64,000 nt of DNA from Mycobacterium cookii (GTDB lineage Bacteria; Actinomycetota; Actinomycetes; Mycobacteriales; Mycobacteriaceae), in contig NZ_AP022569.1 in NCBI RefSeq assembly GCF_010727945.1, forward strand, positions 1,860,001-1,924,000, written 5' to 3'. The position numbers and the translations under genes are program-made. Below, in pieces: positions 29,622-39,721 of this stretch (the first letter of the stretch is position 1; every line of letters starts with the position of its first letter). The notes beneath the pieces are model-generated. The model was not told where the DNA came from, ran no database searches, and worked only from the letters and a program-made list of their open reading frames with translations.

Positions 29622-31468
29622 CGGCACTGCTCGAGGTGACCGATCTTGACGTCACCTTCGACACCGGTGGCGCGCGGGTCGCCGCCGTGCGCTCGACCAG
29701 TTTCCACCTCGACCCGGGCGAGGTGGTGGCCATCGTCGGCGAATCCGGTTCGGGCAAAACCACTGTCGCGATGGCCATCGTCGGGTTGCTGCCCGAGTAC
29801 ACCGATGTGTCCGGATCGGTGCGCCTGCACGGCGACGAGTTGCTCGGACTGTCCGACCCGGCGATGTCACGCATCCGCGGCAAGTCGATCGGCACGGTGT
29901 TTCAGGACCCGATGTCGGCGCTGACACCCGTCTACACCGTCGGCGACCAGATCGCCGAAGCCGTGAAAGTTCACAATCCCAAGGTCAGTCGGGCCGCTGC
30001 GGGTAAGCGAGCCGTCGAGCTGCTCAAGCTGGTCGGCATCGCGCAGCCGGACAGCCGGGCGCGGGCCTTCCCGCACGAGCTGTCCGGCGGCGAACGTCAA
30101 CGGGTGGTGATCGCGATCGCGATCGCCAACGATCCCGACTTGCTGATCTGCGACGAGCCGACCACCGCGCTGGACGTGACCGTGCAGGCGCAGATCCTCG
30201 ACGTGCTGCGAACGGCCCGCGACGTGACCGGCGCCGGCGTGCTGATCATCACCCACGACCTGGGCGTGGTGTCGGAGTTCGCCGACCGCGCGCTGGTCAT
30301 GTACGCCGGGCGGCCGGTCGAGATCGCTACTGTCGCAGACCTTTACCGTGATCGCCGGATGCCCTACACCGTCGGCCTGTTGGGCTCGGTGCCCAGGCTG
30401 GAGTCGCCGCAGGGCACTCGGCTGGTCCCGATCCCGGGCGCCCCGCCGACGATGACGTCGGTGGCGCCGCATGCCTGCCAGTTCGCGCCACGCTGTCCGT
30501 TGGTGATCGACGACTGCCGGTCGGCGGAGCCGGAGCTCGTCGCGATCAGCGACGACCACTGGGCGGCGTGCATTCGGGCCGGCGACGTCGCGGGACGCAG
30601 CGCGGCGGAGATCTATCAGGTGTCGACAGAACCGGTTTCGGTCGACACCGTCGCCAGCGCAGCGTCGGTGGTGCTGCGCGTCACCGACCTGGCCAAGACG
30701 TTCCCGTTGACCAAGGGCGTGGTGCTGCGACGGCAGGTCGGTGAAGTCCGCGCCGTCGACGGCGTCAGTTTCATCCTCGAGCAGGGCCGCACACTTGGCA
30801 TCGTTGGCGAGTCCGGGTCGGGCAAATCGACGACGTTGAGCCAGATTCTCGAACTTGCCGCCCCGCAGGCCGGGTCGATCGAGATTCTCGGCTCCGACGT
30901 CGCGGCCCTCGATGCGGCTGGGCGGCGCCGTTTGCGGACCGAGCTGCAGGTGGTGTTCCAGGATCCGGTGGCATCGCTGGACCCCCGCCTGCCGGTGTTC
31001 GACATCATCGCGGAACCGTTGATCACCAACGGTTTCGACCGACGCCGGTGCGAGCAGCGGGTCGCTGAGCTGCTGGAGATCGTCGGCCTGGAGAACGCGC
31101 ACGCCAGCCGCTATCCCGCCGAGTTCTCCGGCGGGCAGAAGCAGCGGATCGGCATTGCCCGGGCGTTGGCGTTGCAGCCCAAGATCCTCGCGCTCGACGA
31201 GCCGGTCTCGGCGCTCGACGTGTCGATCCAAGCGGGCATCATCAACTTGCTGCTCGACCTGCAGCAGCAGTTCGGGCTGTCCTATGTCTTTGTGTCGCAC
31301 GATCTTTCGGTGGTCAAGCATCTGGCCCATCGCGTCGCGGTGATGTATCGGGGGAAAATCGTCGAGCAGGGCGACGGCGAGCAGGTGTTCACCGACCCGC
31401 AGCACGAATACACCCGGCGGCTGCTGGCGGCCGTCCCGCGGGCACATCCGGAGGTGACCGGTGGCTAG
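29618..31468 (+). CDS. oppD: Peptide ABC transporter ATPase OppD (two nucleotide-binding domains)
   Basis: 616 aa, an OppD-OppF fusion as in M. tuberculosis. First domain: Walker [12 protein letters not shown], signature [10 protein letters not shown], Walker [13 protein letters not shown], then the oligopeptide-specific cysteine-containing segment [15 protein letters not shown] that binds an Fe-S cluster in studied Opp/Dpp ATPases. Second domain: [21 protein letters not shown] and [12 protein letters not shown]. It powers uptake through OppBC. GTG start. Confidence 0.94.
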   Translation: MTALLEVTDLDVTFDTGGARVAAVRSTSFHLDPGEVVAIVGESGSGKTTVAMAIVGLLPEYTDVSGSVRLHGDELLGLSDPAMSRIRGKSIGTVFQDPMSALTPVYTVGDQIAEAVKVHNPKVSRAAAGKRAVELLKLVGIAQPDSRARAFPHELSGGERQRVVIAIAIANDPDLLICDEPTTALDVTVQAQILDVLRTARDVTGAGVLIITHDLGVVSEFADRALVMYAGRPVEIATVADLYRDRRMPYTVGLLGSVPRLESPQGTRLVPIPGAPPTMTSVAPHACQFAPRCPLVIDDCRSAEPELVAISDDHWAACIRAGDVAGRSAAEIYQVSTEPVSVDTVASAASVVLRVTDLAKTFPLTKGVVLRRQVGEVRAVDGVSFILEQGRTLGIVGESGSGKSTTLSQILELAAPQAGSIEILGSDVAALDAAGRRRLRTELQVVFQDPVASLDPRLPVFDIIAEPLITNGFDRRRCEQRVAELLEIVGLENAHASRYPAEFSGGQKQRIGIARALALQPKILALDEPVSALDVSIQAGIINLLLDLQQQFGLSYVFVSHDLSVVKHLAHRVAVMYRGKIVEQGDGEQVFTDPQHEYTRRLLAAVPRAHPEVTGG

Positions 31469-33119
31469 CGTTCGCAGGCTCGCGCTGCTTGTCGTCGCGT
31501 GCGTGGTCGCGGCGGGATGTTCGGACGGCTACCGCGACGTCGTCGGCCGGCGGGCGGTGCAAGTCGGGACGACCAGCGACATCAACCCGCAGGACCCGGC
31601 GACCCTGCGCGACGGCGGCGATCTGCGGCTGGCGATCAGCGCGTTTCCGGCGAACTTCAACGAGCTCAACATCGACGGCAACACCGCCAACGTCGCGTCG
31701 ATCGTCGCTCCGACGTTGCCCGGGGCATTCATCACGCAGGCGGACGGAACGCTGCGACTCAACACCGACTACTTCACAGCCGCGGAGCTGACCAGTTCCA
31801 GCCCGCAAGTCGTCACGTACACGATCAACCCGAAAGCGGTGTGGAGCGACGGCTCGCCGATCACCTGGGAAGACCTCAAGGCCGAGGTCGACGCGTGCAG
31901 CGGCCGCGACAAGCGCTATCTGATGGCCAGCAAGGCCGGGTTCCAGCGGGTCGCATCGGTCACCGAGGGCGTCGACGACCGCCAGGCGGTGGTCACGTTC
32001 GACCACCCGTACGCGGAGTGGCGCGGGATGTTCGCCGGCGGAATGCAGCCACGCAGCATGACCCGCGATCCGGAGGCGTTCAACAACGGTCAACTCAACG
32101 CGCCCGGACCGTCGGCCGGGCCGTTCCTGGTGTCGCGGGTCGAGCGCAGCGCGCAGCGGATCGTGCTGACCCGCAATCCCCGGTGGTGGGGACGCAAACC
32201 ACGGCTGAACTCGATCACGTTCCTGGTGCTCGACTCGTCCGCGGTCATCCCCGCGCTGCAGAACAACGCGATCGATGCCGCCGGTGTGGGCACGCTCGAC
32301 GACATGGTCACCGCCGACCGAACCCCGGGCGTGGTGATCCGCAGTGCGCCCGCACCGACCTGGTATCACTTCACCTTCAACGGCGCGCCCGGGTCGGTGC
32401 TGGCCGACGAGAAGCTGCGCCTGGCGATCTGTCGCGGCATCGACCGTCAGACGATCGTCAATGTCGTACAGCATGGCCTGACCGATCACCCGCTGCCGCT
32501 GGACAACCACATCTACGTGGTCGGCCAGGTCGGCTACCAAAACAACAGCGCGCCAGCCGCTTACAACCCCGAGCAGGCCGGCAAGGATCTGGATGCGCTG
32601 GGCTGGCGGCGGCTCGGGGCCTGGCGGGAGAAAGATGGCCGTCAGCTCGTTATCCGCGACGTGCTCTACGACTCACCGTCAGGTCGGCAGATCGCTCTGG
32701 TCGCACAGCAGAACCTGGCGGACATCGGTGTCAAGCTGGTGCTCGACGTCAAGGCGGGCAACGGATTCTTCAATCAGCACGTCAGCGTCGGCGACTTCGA
32801 CGTCGTGCAATTCGGGTGGATGGGCAACGCATTTCCGCTGTCCGCGCTGCCGCAGATCTACGCCTCCGACGGCGACGGGAACTTCGGCAAGATTGGCAAT
32901 CCCGCGATCGACGCCAAGATCGACCAGACGATGTCCGAATTGGACGAGGGCCGGGCGCGCGACCTGGCCAACCAGGTCGACACGATGTTGTGGCAAGAGG
33001 GTTTCAACCTGCCGCTGTTCCAGTCGCCCGGCGATATCGCGGTCCGCACCGATCTGGCCAACTTCGGCGCGCCCGGACTGGCCGACGTCGATTACACCGC
33101 GGTCGGGTTCATGCGCTGA
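31461..33119 (+). CDS. oppA: Peptide-binding lipoprotein OppA
   Basis: 552 aa, substrate-binding protein anchored outside the membrane. The signal [20 protein letters not shown] ends in a lipobox with the acylated C20. SBP family 5 follows, with [20 protein letters not shown] and the C-terminal [20 protein letters not shown]. Peptide preference cannot be read. The GTG start overlaps oppD by 8 bp. Last gene of the operon; a P450 gene with its own promoter follows. Confidence 0.93.
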   Translation: MASVRRLALLVVACVVAAGCSDGYRDVVGRRAVQVGTTSDINPQDPATLRDGGDLRLAISAFPANFNELNIDGNTANVASIVAPTLPGAFITQADGTLRLNTDYFTAAELTSSSPQVVTYTINPKAVWSDGSPITWEDLKAEVDACSGRDKRYLMASKAGFQRVASVTEGVDDRQAVVTFDHPYAEWRGMFAGGMQPRSMTRDPEAFNNGQLNAPGPSAGPFLVSRVERSAQRIVLTRNPRWWGRKPRLNSITFLVLDSSAVIPALQNNAIDAAGVGTLDDMVTADRTPGVVIRSAPAPTWYHFTFNGAPGSVLADEKLRLAICRGIDRQTIVNVVQHGLTDHPLPLDNHIYVVGQVGYQNNSAPAAYNPEQAGKDLDALGWRRLGAWREKDGRQLVIRDVLYDSPSGRQIALVAQQNLADIGVKLVLDVKAGNGFFNQHVSVGDFDVVQFGWMGNAFPLSALPQIYASDGDGNFGKIGNPAIDAKIDQTMSELDEGRARDLANQVDTMLWQEGFNLPLFQSPGDIAVRTDLANFGAPGLADVDYTAVGFMR

Positions 33120-33143
33120 GGTGGTCTGCGGTGACCGCGACGG

Positions 33144-33149
33144 TATTCT
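33144..33149 (+). promoter_or_regulatory. -10 hexamer for the leaderless P450 gene
   Basis: TATTCT with 7 nt to GTG 33157. The 14-bp sequence GTGACCGCGACGGT occurs both at 33131 (sharing its last base with the hexamer) and at 33157 (the start of the gene). Confidence 0.45.
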
Positions 33150-33156
33150 TGGTCCC

Positions 33157-34524
33157 GTGACCGCGACGGTCGACAGACTTCAGGTTGGTGCGCTTCCGCT
33201 GGCGCCGAAAAACCCGCTGCCCATTCGGCAGGTGCTGAAGGCAGCGCGGGAGTTGCACACCGGTCTGACCCTGCTGAGCGAGGCCGGCGGGCCGGTGACC
33301 CGGTTCGTCCCGCTGCCCAAGTTCCTTGCCCCGGCCCTGGTGCTGGTCAGCTCGCCCAGCGGGGTGCGCGACGTGTTGGGACGCGCGGACGGGCTCACCG
33401 AGCGATGCCTGATCCACCAGGAAGTGCGGAACGTGGCGGGCGACAACCTCTTTGTGCTGCTCAACAAAGAGTGGGCTCCGCGCCGCCGCGCACTGCAACC
33501 GGTGTTCACCCGACACAACGTCGACGGCTTCGGCGGGCACATGACGCAGGCGGCGCAAACGTTCGCCGATCACTGGCGCGAGGTAGGTGACATCGACCTC
33601 GACGCTGAGTGCCGCCGCCTCGCCATGCGGTCGCTCGGCCGCTCGATTCTCGGTGTCGACGTCAACGAATTCGGCGACGACATCGCGCAGAACATGCACG
33701 TGGCATCGACCTACGCGACCGACCGCGCATTACGGCCTGTCCGTGCGCCGCGGTGGCTCCCGACGCCGTCACGCCGCCGCGCCCGCGCCGCGGTTGCGAC
33801 GATGCGCCGGGTCACCAGGGACATCCTGCAGGCGTGCCGTGCAGATCCGACCCGCGATGCACCGCTGGTGCACGCGTTGATCGCGGCCACCGACCCGGAC
33901 ACTGGCCGGACGCTGTCCGACGACGACATCTGCGGCGAGCTGCTGATCTTCATGCTGTCCGGCCACGACACGACGGCGACGATGCTGACCTACGCGTTGT
34001 GGCAACTCGGGCACCATCCCGACATGCAGGACCGAGTCGCCGCCGAGGTTGCCGAGATCGGCGACCGAGAACTGACGCCCCACGATGTGCCGCGGCTGGC
34101 ATACACCGCCCAGGTGCTCAACGAGTCGTTGCGGCTGTGCCCGCCGGCCGCGGGGGTCGGCCGGTTGGCGCTGAGTGACATCGAGGTGGACGGCTACCGG
34201 GTGGAAGCGGGCACCATCGTCGCGGTCGCAATCAGTGCGCTGCACCGGGATCCGGCCTTGTGGGATCGGCCGCAGGTGTTCGACCCCGATCGGTTCAGCC
34301 CGGAGAACTCCGCGAACCGTGCCCGCTGGCAGTTCATCCCGTTCGCCGCCGGGCCACGTTCGTGCATAGGGGAACACTTCGCGATGCTGGTGTCGACCCT
34401 TGCGCTGGCCACCATCGTCCGGACTGTCCGGGTCGGTTCGACGGACAAGGACTTTCCGCTCGAATCGCCATGCACCACTGTCGCCAAGGGGCCGATCCCG
34501 GCCCGCGTCGACGCGCGACGCTAA
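33157..34524 (+). CDS. Cytochrome P450 (CYP4/CYP102-like bacterial type)
   Basis: 455 aa monooxygenase. I-helix SGHDTTATM, K-helix ESLR, heme loop PFAAGPRSCIGEHF with the axial cysteine. The length, the PERF-type segment FDPDRFSPE and the ending resemble the longer P450 families rather than the 400-aa CYP130 type. No redox partner is adjacent. In M. tuberculosis the gene here (Rv1279) is a GMC oxidoreductase, so the locus is variable. Its stop is 3 bp from that of the SbcC-like gene on the other strand. Confidence 0.88.
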   Translation: MTATVDRLQVGALPLAPKNPLPIRQVLKAARELHTGLTLLSEAGGPVTRFVPLPKFLAPALVLVSSPSGVRDVLGRADGLTERCLIHQEVRNVAGDNLFVLLNKEWAPRRRALQPVFTRHNVDGFGGHMTQAAQTFADHWREVGDIDLDAECRRLAMRSLGRSILGVDVNEFGDDIAQNMHVASTYATDRALRPVRAPRWLPTPSRRRARAAVATMRRVTRDILQACRADPTRDAPLVHALIAATDPDTGRTLSDDDICGELLIFMLSGHDTTATMLTYALWQLGHHPDMQDRVAAEVAEIGDRELTPHDVPRLAYTAQVLNESLRLCPPAAGVGRLALSDIEVDGYRVEAGTIVAVAISALHRDPALWDRPQVFDPDRFSPENSANRARWQFIPFAAGPRSCIGEHFAMLVSTLALATIVRTVRVGSTDKDFPLESPCTTVAKGPIPARVDARR

Positions 34525-34527
34525 CCC

Positions 34528-37140
34528 TCAGGCGCACAGCTCGATTCGCCGCGCGTCCTTGACGCCGTCGTATCGGGCCGGCGTGCACGTCAATACGATG
34601 ACCTGTCCGTGCTCCCCCAAGGTGTCGAACACCGCGGCCATCTTGACCAGTCGCTCGGGATCGGTGAAGCCGAGCGCGTCGTCGATCAGGATCGGGACGG
34701 CGTCCTCTTTGGCGACCAGTGCCGCTCCGGCCAGCCGCGCGAGGATGCCGAGTTGCTCCTTGGCCCCACCCGACAGCGACTCGTAGGGAACGGTGCGACC
34801 GTCGAGGGTGCGGTTGAGGATGCACAGGTCGGTGTCGATGTCGACCTCGAAACTTGGCCCGAAGACCGGCTTTCCGAGCCGCTCAAGTTCGGCGCGGAAC
34901 GGCTCGACGTAGCGCAGCCGGGTGGCGTCGCGGTGACGCGTCATCACGTCGCGCAGTAGCTGCACCGCCCTGGCCCGCCGCCCGACCCGGTCGTGCTCGC
35001 CACGGGCGTGCTCGGCGTCGATCTCGGCCGCGTCGAGCTTGCCCTTGCGGCCTTCGGTGCCGAATACCGCTAGCTGCGCCGCGATCTCGTGCAACATGCG
35101 TTCCGCCTCATCGTGGCGCTGACGCAGGGCCGCGACCGCCTCGACGGCATCAGTCAGCTCTGCCGCGACGATCTCGGGCGCCTTGGCAGCCAACTCTTCA
35201 GACAGTTCCGCGACGCGGCCAGCAGCGGCCCGCGCCGCCGTTGCGTCGGCCTCCACCGCCGCGGTCAGTTGCTCGTCGGAGACCGCCGCCCGTTGTTCGG
35301 CCAGCCGGCCGGCGACGGTGACCAACTCGGCGCGCTGGGTGACCAGCTTGTCGTCTGCCCGCGTTACCTGCGCGGTGATCTCGTTGAGTTTGTTCATCGC
35401 CAGCGCCGCAACCTTGCGGTGGGTATCGCAGTCGACTTCGGCCTGGGCGCGGGCCGCGACTGCCTCGAGCAGTTCGGCACGCGCGGCGCCGGCGTCGATA
35501 TCGTCGGAAACAGCTGGCAAAGCTTGCAATTCAGCGAGCCGGGAGCGCAGCTTGTCGATGTCGTCGTCGCCGGACAGTCCGGCCAACGTCGCGGTGAGCT
35601 GAGCGCGGGTGCTCTGCAGTTCGCGGCGCCGACGGTCGGCCTGTCGTGCCGATTCCAGATCCACGGCCTGTGCCGCCGCCAGCGCTGCGGTCAACTTCTC
35701 TTGCGCCGCAGCGTGTTTCTCTTGAACCTCGAGCGCCGACGCGCCCGGCGTGACGCGGGCAGTCACGACGCCGGCAATCTCGATGTCGGTCTCGGCATTC
35801 GCGACGGTCGACCAGCTGTCGCCGGCCGGCAACGTCACCCGCTGGCTGCCGACGACCAGTTCGATGTCGGCGGCGGCAACGAATTCGACTGTCGCCGAGA
35901 CCAATGCGAGCTGGCCTTCGGTCCGGTCGACCGCGGCGGCGTGCTGCTCGATCTGGCGCAGCAGGTCGTCGGTCACGGTGATCATCGACAGCTCTTTCGC
36001 CACCTCGTCGCGTCCACTCAGCGCGGCATCGATTTTCGCGAGCCTAGTGGTCAGGCGTTGCGTCTCGTCGCGGCGGGCCAGATCGTCGACCTGACCGCGT
36101 GCGGTCTCGGCGCGCCGCTGGGCGGCGACCAGACTCTGGTCGGCCCGCTCGACGGCAGCGTCGGCCTCGACAGTCACCTCGCGCGCGACCGCCTGGGCCT
36201 CGGTTGCCTCGCGGGCTTCCTCCTCCAGGGCGACGACCGCGGCTGTGCGCGAATCACTTTCGCTGCGCAGCCGGGTCCGCTCGGTGTGCGCGGCCGTTGA
36301 CGCGGCGCTGGTTGCGGTCGCGGCCGCGGCAATCAGCTCGGCCTCCCGGACCTGTTCGGTGAGCCGGGCGATGGCGTCGGCGGCCGCCCGCGCCGCGGTC
36401 TGTCGGGTAGCGGCAGCACCTTGCTGTCCGGTGATCTCGGCCAGCTCGACGGTCAGCGCGGCGTGCCGTTGCACCCGGTCGTCGACCTCGGCGACAGCGG
36501 CGGCGCACCGTTCGACTTCCTGATTGGCCGCTTCCAGCGCCTTGATCGCGACCGCCCACTCGCCGGTGGGGCGGCCGGTCGGGGTGAAATACCGGGCGAA
36601 CTCGGCGTCGATCCGCTCAATCAGTAGTGGCTCGGTTCCAGACAGCGCGGCCGCATCGCCTGCTGCGACGTCGAGCGCCCGGGTGAGCGCGTCGCAACCC
36701 GAGAGGTTCACCGCATCCGTCGACGCCGACTGCAAAACCCGTTGGGCATGCCACAATTCGGTGTCCACGGTCTCGGCCAGCATGGCTTGCACACGGTCGT
36801 GCGCCTCGTCGCCACTGTGTTGTTCGCGCCGCGGTTCGAGCACCGTCAGCTGCGTCTCCGGCTTTTTGTGGAAGCGCTTGCGATAGATGAAACGGTAAGC
36901 GCCCGCACTGATCTCGGCGGTGATCTCCGATCCGACGTCGGCGTGCGTGGGCTTGACCTGTTTGACCTCTTTCTTGGTCGAACGGTCCTTGGATTCCAGC
37001 AGCAGATCAAGCGCCTCGACCATCGACGACTTGCCGACCTCGTTGGCGCCGGACACGACGACCACCCCGTGATCGGGAAAGTCGATCTCGCGGTAGTCGA
37101 TTCCGCGATAGTTCTTCAAGACCAACCGATGCAGTTTCAT
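34528..37140 (-). CDS. SbcC/Rad50-like ATPase (Rv1278-like)
   Basis: 870 aa. ABC-type ATPase head split by a long coiled coil: N-terminal FRG-type LVLKNYRGIDYREIDFPDHG, Walker A GANEVGKSS, then about 550 residues rich in A, E, R and Q heptads, then the signature YESLSGGAKEQLGILARLAG and Walker B VPILIDDALGFTD. There is no CxxC zinc hook in the coiled coil, unlike classical SbcC/Rad50. It pairs with the nuclease gene upstream (4-bp overlap) and probably acts in DNA-end processing. Confidence 0.85.
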   Translation of the reverse strand: MKLHRLVLKNYRGIDYREIDFPDHGVVVVSGANEVGKSSMVEALDLLLESKDRSTKKEVKQVKPTHADVGSEITAEISAGAYRFIYRKRFHKKPETQLTVLEPRREQHSGDEAHDRVQAMLAETVDTELWHAQRVLQSASTDAVNLSGCDALTRALDVAAGDAAALSGTEPLLIERIDAEFARYFTPTGRPTGEWAVAIKALEAANQEVERCAAAVAEVDDRVQRHAALTVELAEITGQQGAAATRQTAARAAADAIARLTEQVREAELIAAAATATSAASTAAHTERTRLRSESDSRTAAVVALEEEAREATEAQAVAREVTVEADAAVERADQSLVAAQRRAETARGQVDDLARRDETQRLTTRLAKIDAALSGRDEVAKELSMITVTDDLLRQIEQHAAAVDRTEGQLALVSATVEFVAAADIELVVGSQRVTLPAGDSWSTVANAETDIEIAGVVTARVTPGASALEVQEKHAAAQEKLTAALAAAQAVDLESARQADRRRRELQSTRAQLTATLAGLSGDDDIDKLRSRLAELQALPAVSDDIDAGAARAELLEAVAARAQAEVDCDTHRKVAALAMNKLNEITAQVTRADDKLVTQRAELVTVAGRLAEQRAAVSDEQLTAAVEADATAARAAAGRVAELSEELAAKAPEIVAAELTDAVEAVAALRQRHDEAERMLHEIAAQLAVFGTEGRKGKLDAAEIDAEHARGEHDRVGRRARAVQLLRDVMTRHRDATRLRYVEPFRAELERLGKPVFGPSFEVDIDTDLCILNRTLDGRTVPYESLSGGAKEQLGILARLAGAALVAKEDAVPILIDDALGFTDPERLVKMAAVFDTLGEHGQVIVLTCTPARYDGVKDARRIELCA

Positions 37141-38303
37141 GCCGCACCCCGCCCCTGCTCGCCGTGATCGCTCAGCCGCAACAACAGCGCGAGCGCCGCC
37201 TGCGCGTCGCCGGCCGTCTCGTCGTCGCCGGCGCGGGCGACCGTCACCAACTCCTCAACCGCTGCGGCGGCGAACCCGCCGATACCCAGGTCGCTGAATT
37301 CACCGTCGGCGGGAATCACCGCCAGATCGCTGTGACTTTCCCACACCCGCAGCGATGCGAACAGTCGCGAATACTTGTCCAGGCACGCGTCCAGCGCGGC
37401 GCGGTCAGTGACAGTCAGCGAACCAATCAGCGCCAGCCGCAACACAGTTCGGTCCTTGTCGGGCATCAGGTCGAGGTTCATGTCCAGGTCAGCGATGTCA
37501 CGGCTGTTGTTCACATCCCGGTTCAACGTGCCGAATCGCCAGCGCCCGACGTGGGGAGCATCGACGGTCACCGGATGCTGCGGGTCCGCCTCGTCGATGT
37601 CGACGATCAGCACGTGACCGGGATCGGCTTCGACGTCGTCGTAGTTGGTGACCTCCGGCGAACCCGAATACCAGACGCGGCCGGTGCCACCGACTTCGGT
37701 CAACGAATGCTTGTCGCCGAGCGCCACGTAATGGATTGCGCCGCGGGCCAGTGCATTCTCCACACCGGCCAGCCGGATCAGTGACCGCTTGGCCGGATCG
37801 GGGTCGAGCGCGTCGACACCGCCGTGCGCAACCAGCACCCTGACGACGCCGTCGGCCGGCAGCCCGTCGAGCACGTCGGCGACCAGATCGGTGGTCGGCG
37901 CCTTGGACCGCCACGGCGCGGCGACGATCTGCAGGCCTGGCCGGACCTCGTGAACGCCGGGCCGATCGAGCACCCGAACGTTGGCCGGACATTCGGTCTT
38001 GAACAGCGCGCTGGTGTACACCGACGCGGCGTTCAGCGGATCGTGGTTACCGGGCAGCAGGTAGACGGGAATCCCGATGGCGCGCATGGCTTCCAGTGAC
38101 TGGCTGACGATCGTCGGCGCCAACTGGTTATCTTCGAACACGTCCCCGGAGACCACCACGAACTCAGCGCCGGCACCGGCTGCAAGCGGACCGAGCCCGG
38201 CCACCGCGTCACGCCGGGCGGCCGAATAACGCGGTTGCGCATCGCCCGCGAGGAAGTGACGGGTCATGCCGAGCTGCCAGTCGGCGGTGTGCACGAATCG
38301 CAT
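37137..38303 (-). CDS. SbcD/Mre11-like metallophosphoesterase (Rv1277-like)
   Basis: 388 aa. Calcineurin-like phosphoesterase with metal-binding motifs FVHTADWQLG, VVVSGDVFEDN, LPGNHDPL and VALGDKHSL. With the SbcC-like partner it should form an ATP-regulated DNA exonuclease/endonuclease. ATG 38303 with GAAGGGAC upstream is chosen; an in-frame extension upstream is not conserved in motif. Divergent from the SixA-like gene across 193 bp, where I see no further gene. Confidence 0.86.
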   Translation of the reverse strand: MRFVHTADWQLGMTRHFLAGDAQPRYSAARRDAVAGLGPLAAGAGAEFVVVSGDVFEDNQLAPTIVSQSLEAMRAIGIPVYLLPGNHDPLNAASVYTSALFKTECPANVRVLDRPGVHEVRPGLQIVAAPWRSKAPTTDLVADVLDGLPADGVVRVLVAHGGVDALDPDPAKRSLIRLAGVENALARGAIHYVALGDKHSLTEVGGTGRVWYSGSPEVTNYDDVEADPGHVLIVDIDEADPQHPVTVDAPHVGRWRFGTLNRDVNNSRDIADLDMNLDLMPDKDRTVLRLALIGSLTVTDRAALDACLDKYSRLFASLRVWESHSDLAVIPADGEFSDLGIGGFAAAAVEELVTVARAGDDETAGDAQAALALLLRLSDHGEQGRGAA

Positions 38304-38483
38304 TGCGGTCCCGTCCCTTCTGCGTGATGTCCGGCCTTGGGCGAGGAGGCCACCGCGAAGTGTAGAACCGTTCACCGACAAGTCCGTGGACCTCGACCGG
38401 CAGGTCCGGCGGACAACAAAAGCACCGAACCTCATCGCTACCCAGGCGCCACATCAGCCACACAAGCCTCGGAGTGCGCCGGG

Positions 38484-38489
38484 TAACGT
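38484..38489 (+). promoter_or_regulatory. -10 hexamer for the SixA-like gene
   Basis: TAACGT with 7 nt to GTG 38497; leaderless geometry supports this start. Confidence 0.4.
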
Positions 38490-38496
38490 CAACCGG

Positions 38497-39003
38497 GTGA
38501 GCGACCACATCCGCACACTCGTCCTGTTGCGGCACGCCAAGTCGGCTTATCCGGCGGGCGTGGCCGACCACGATCGGCCGCTGGCACCCCGTGGAAAGCG
38601 CGAAGCCGCCCTGGCCGGCGACTGGTTGCGGACCAGCCTGCCGAAGATCGACGCGGTGCTCTGCTCGACGGCGACCCGCGCACGCGAAACCTTGGCGCAC
38701 ACCGGCATCGACGCACCCGTGCGCTACGTCGACCGGCTCTACGACGCGACCCCGGGCACGGTGATCGACGAGATCAACGGCGTCGGCGACGATGCCACCG
38801 TCTTGCTGCTCGTCGCGCACGAGCCCACGATGACTCAGCTGGCGCTGGGACTGACCCGCACCGACACCACCAACACCGATGCCGCCGAACGCATCTCGTC
38901 GAAGTTCCCGACGTCGGCGATGGCGGTGTTGCGCTTCACCCGCAGCTGGAAAGACGTCGAACTCGGTTCAGCCGAGCTCGACGCCTTTCACGTGCCGCGT
39001 TGA
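38497..39003 (+). CDS. Histidine phosphatase, SixA-like (Rv1276c-like)
   Basis: 168 aa. Phosphoglycerate-mutase fold with the catalytic RHG-type motif LVLLRHAKSAYPAGVADHDR, the second arginine in CSTATRARETL and the second histidine in LLVAHEPTM. SixA enzymes remove phosphate from histidine; the target here is unknown. The GTG start is supported by a leaderless promoter. The stop meets that of the next gene head-on. Confidence 0.85.
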   Translation: MSDHIRTLVLLRHAKSAYPAGVADHDRPLAPRGKREAALAGDWLRTSLPKIDAVLCSTATRARETLAHTGIDAPVRYVDRLYDATPGTVIDEINGVGDDATVLLLVAHEPTMTQLALGLTRTDTTNTDAAERISSKFPTSAMAVLRFTRSWKDVELGSAELDAFHVPR

Positions 39004-39004
39004 G

Positions 39005-39595
39005 CTACTTGCAGATCTCGACGATCTTCTTGATCTTCTCGTCGAGGTTTTGCCGCAGTTCGTCCTGGACGAAGTCCTGCGCACCGGCGAGGTAGCCGAT
39101 GCTCAGTTCCTCGAGCTGCGTTCCGAGAGCGTTGGCGTTATCCGCCAGGTCTTTCGGGGTCGCGGGCTCAGAGGCCACCCGGTCACGCAGGAAGGCGCCG
39201 CCGTCGTAGAACGCGAAACGCTGCGCCGTCGCCACCGAGAGCGCGCCGATCGGCCCGCCGTTGTCGGGGTTCTTCAGGTGAGAGTTCCTGACCACGGCGC
39301 GGTCGACGATCTTGAAGGTTTCGCAGATGTGCTTTTTCGCATCTTTGACCTGCTGCTCGGAATAGTTCCCCGGTGTTCCGGCGGTCTTGTGCGGGTAGAA
39401 CCATCCGACCGCGGCGCCGGCGATGGCCAGCACGGCAAGCACCAAGGCCGCCAACGGAATTAGCCCCGACGCCTTCGAAGGCTGGGCGACGCGGGCAGGT
39501 GCGGCATGAGACGCCGGCGCGGGCGTGGTCGCAGGGGCGGCTTCGGTTGTTTCCGTCGCTGCGGAGGAAGGCTCGTGTTCAGGCGTTTCAGACAT
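39005..39595 (-). CDS. Single-span membrane protein, function unknown
   Basis: 196 aa. A disordered Ala/Pro/Thr/Glu-rich cytoplasmic N-terminus (1-43) is followed by one membrane helix (about 44-66, LIPLAALVLAVLAIAGAAVG) and an extracytoplasmic helical domain with two cysteines (residues 90 and 195). This is a common architecture of mycobacterial envelope proteins without assigned function. The start is ATG 39595. It stands between the SixA-like gene and the lipoprotein pair. Confidence 0.72.
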   Translation of the reverse strand: MSETPEHEPSSAATETTEAAPATTPAPASHAAPARVAQPSKASGLIPLAALVLAVLAIAGAAVGWFYPHKTAGTPGNYSEQQVKDAKKHICETFKIVDRAVVRNSHLKNPDNGGPIGALSVATAQRFAFYDGGAFLRDRVASEPATPKDLADNANALGTQLEELSIGYLAGAQDFVQDELRQNLDEKIKKIVEICK

Positions 39596-39721
39596 CGTGC
39601 GATCGTAGCGAACGCGTCTGGCAGCTGGTGAGCCTTTGTGTGTTCAGAATATTTAACTGTCTCAATCGCTTTGGCGAACCGCCCCGGAATCCACCTTCGA
39701 CCTGCATAGACACCTCGGGAA

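Noticed and set aside
31499..33160. 553-codon second frame inside oppA
   Set aside because: Arg/Gln-rich shadow of oppA in +2 phase; no motif or start signal.
38304..38435. N-terminal extension of the SbcD-like protein
   Set aside because: Adds 44 Arg/Ser-rich residues before the first metal motif; ATG 38303 has a ribosome-binding site and fits the family.
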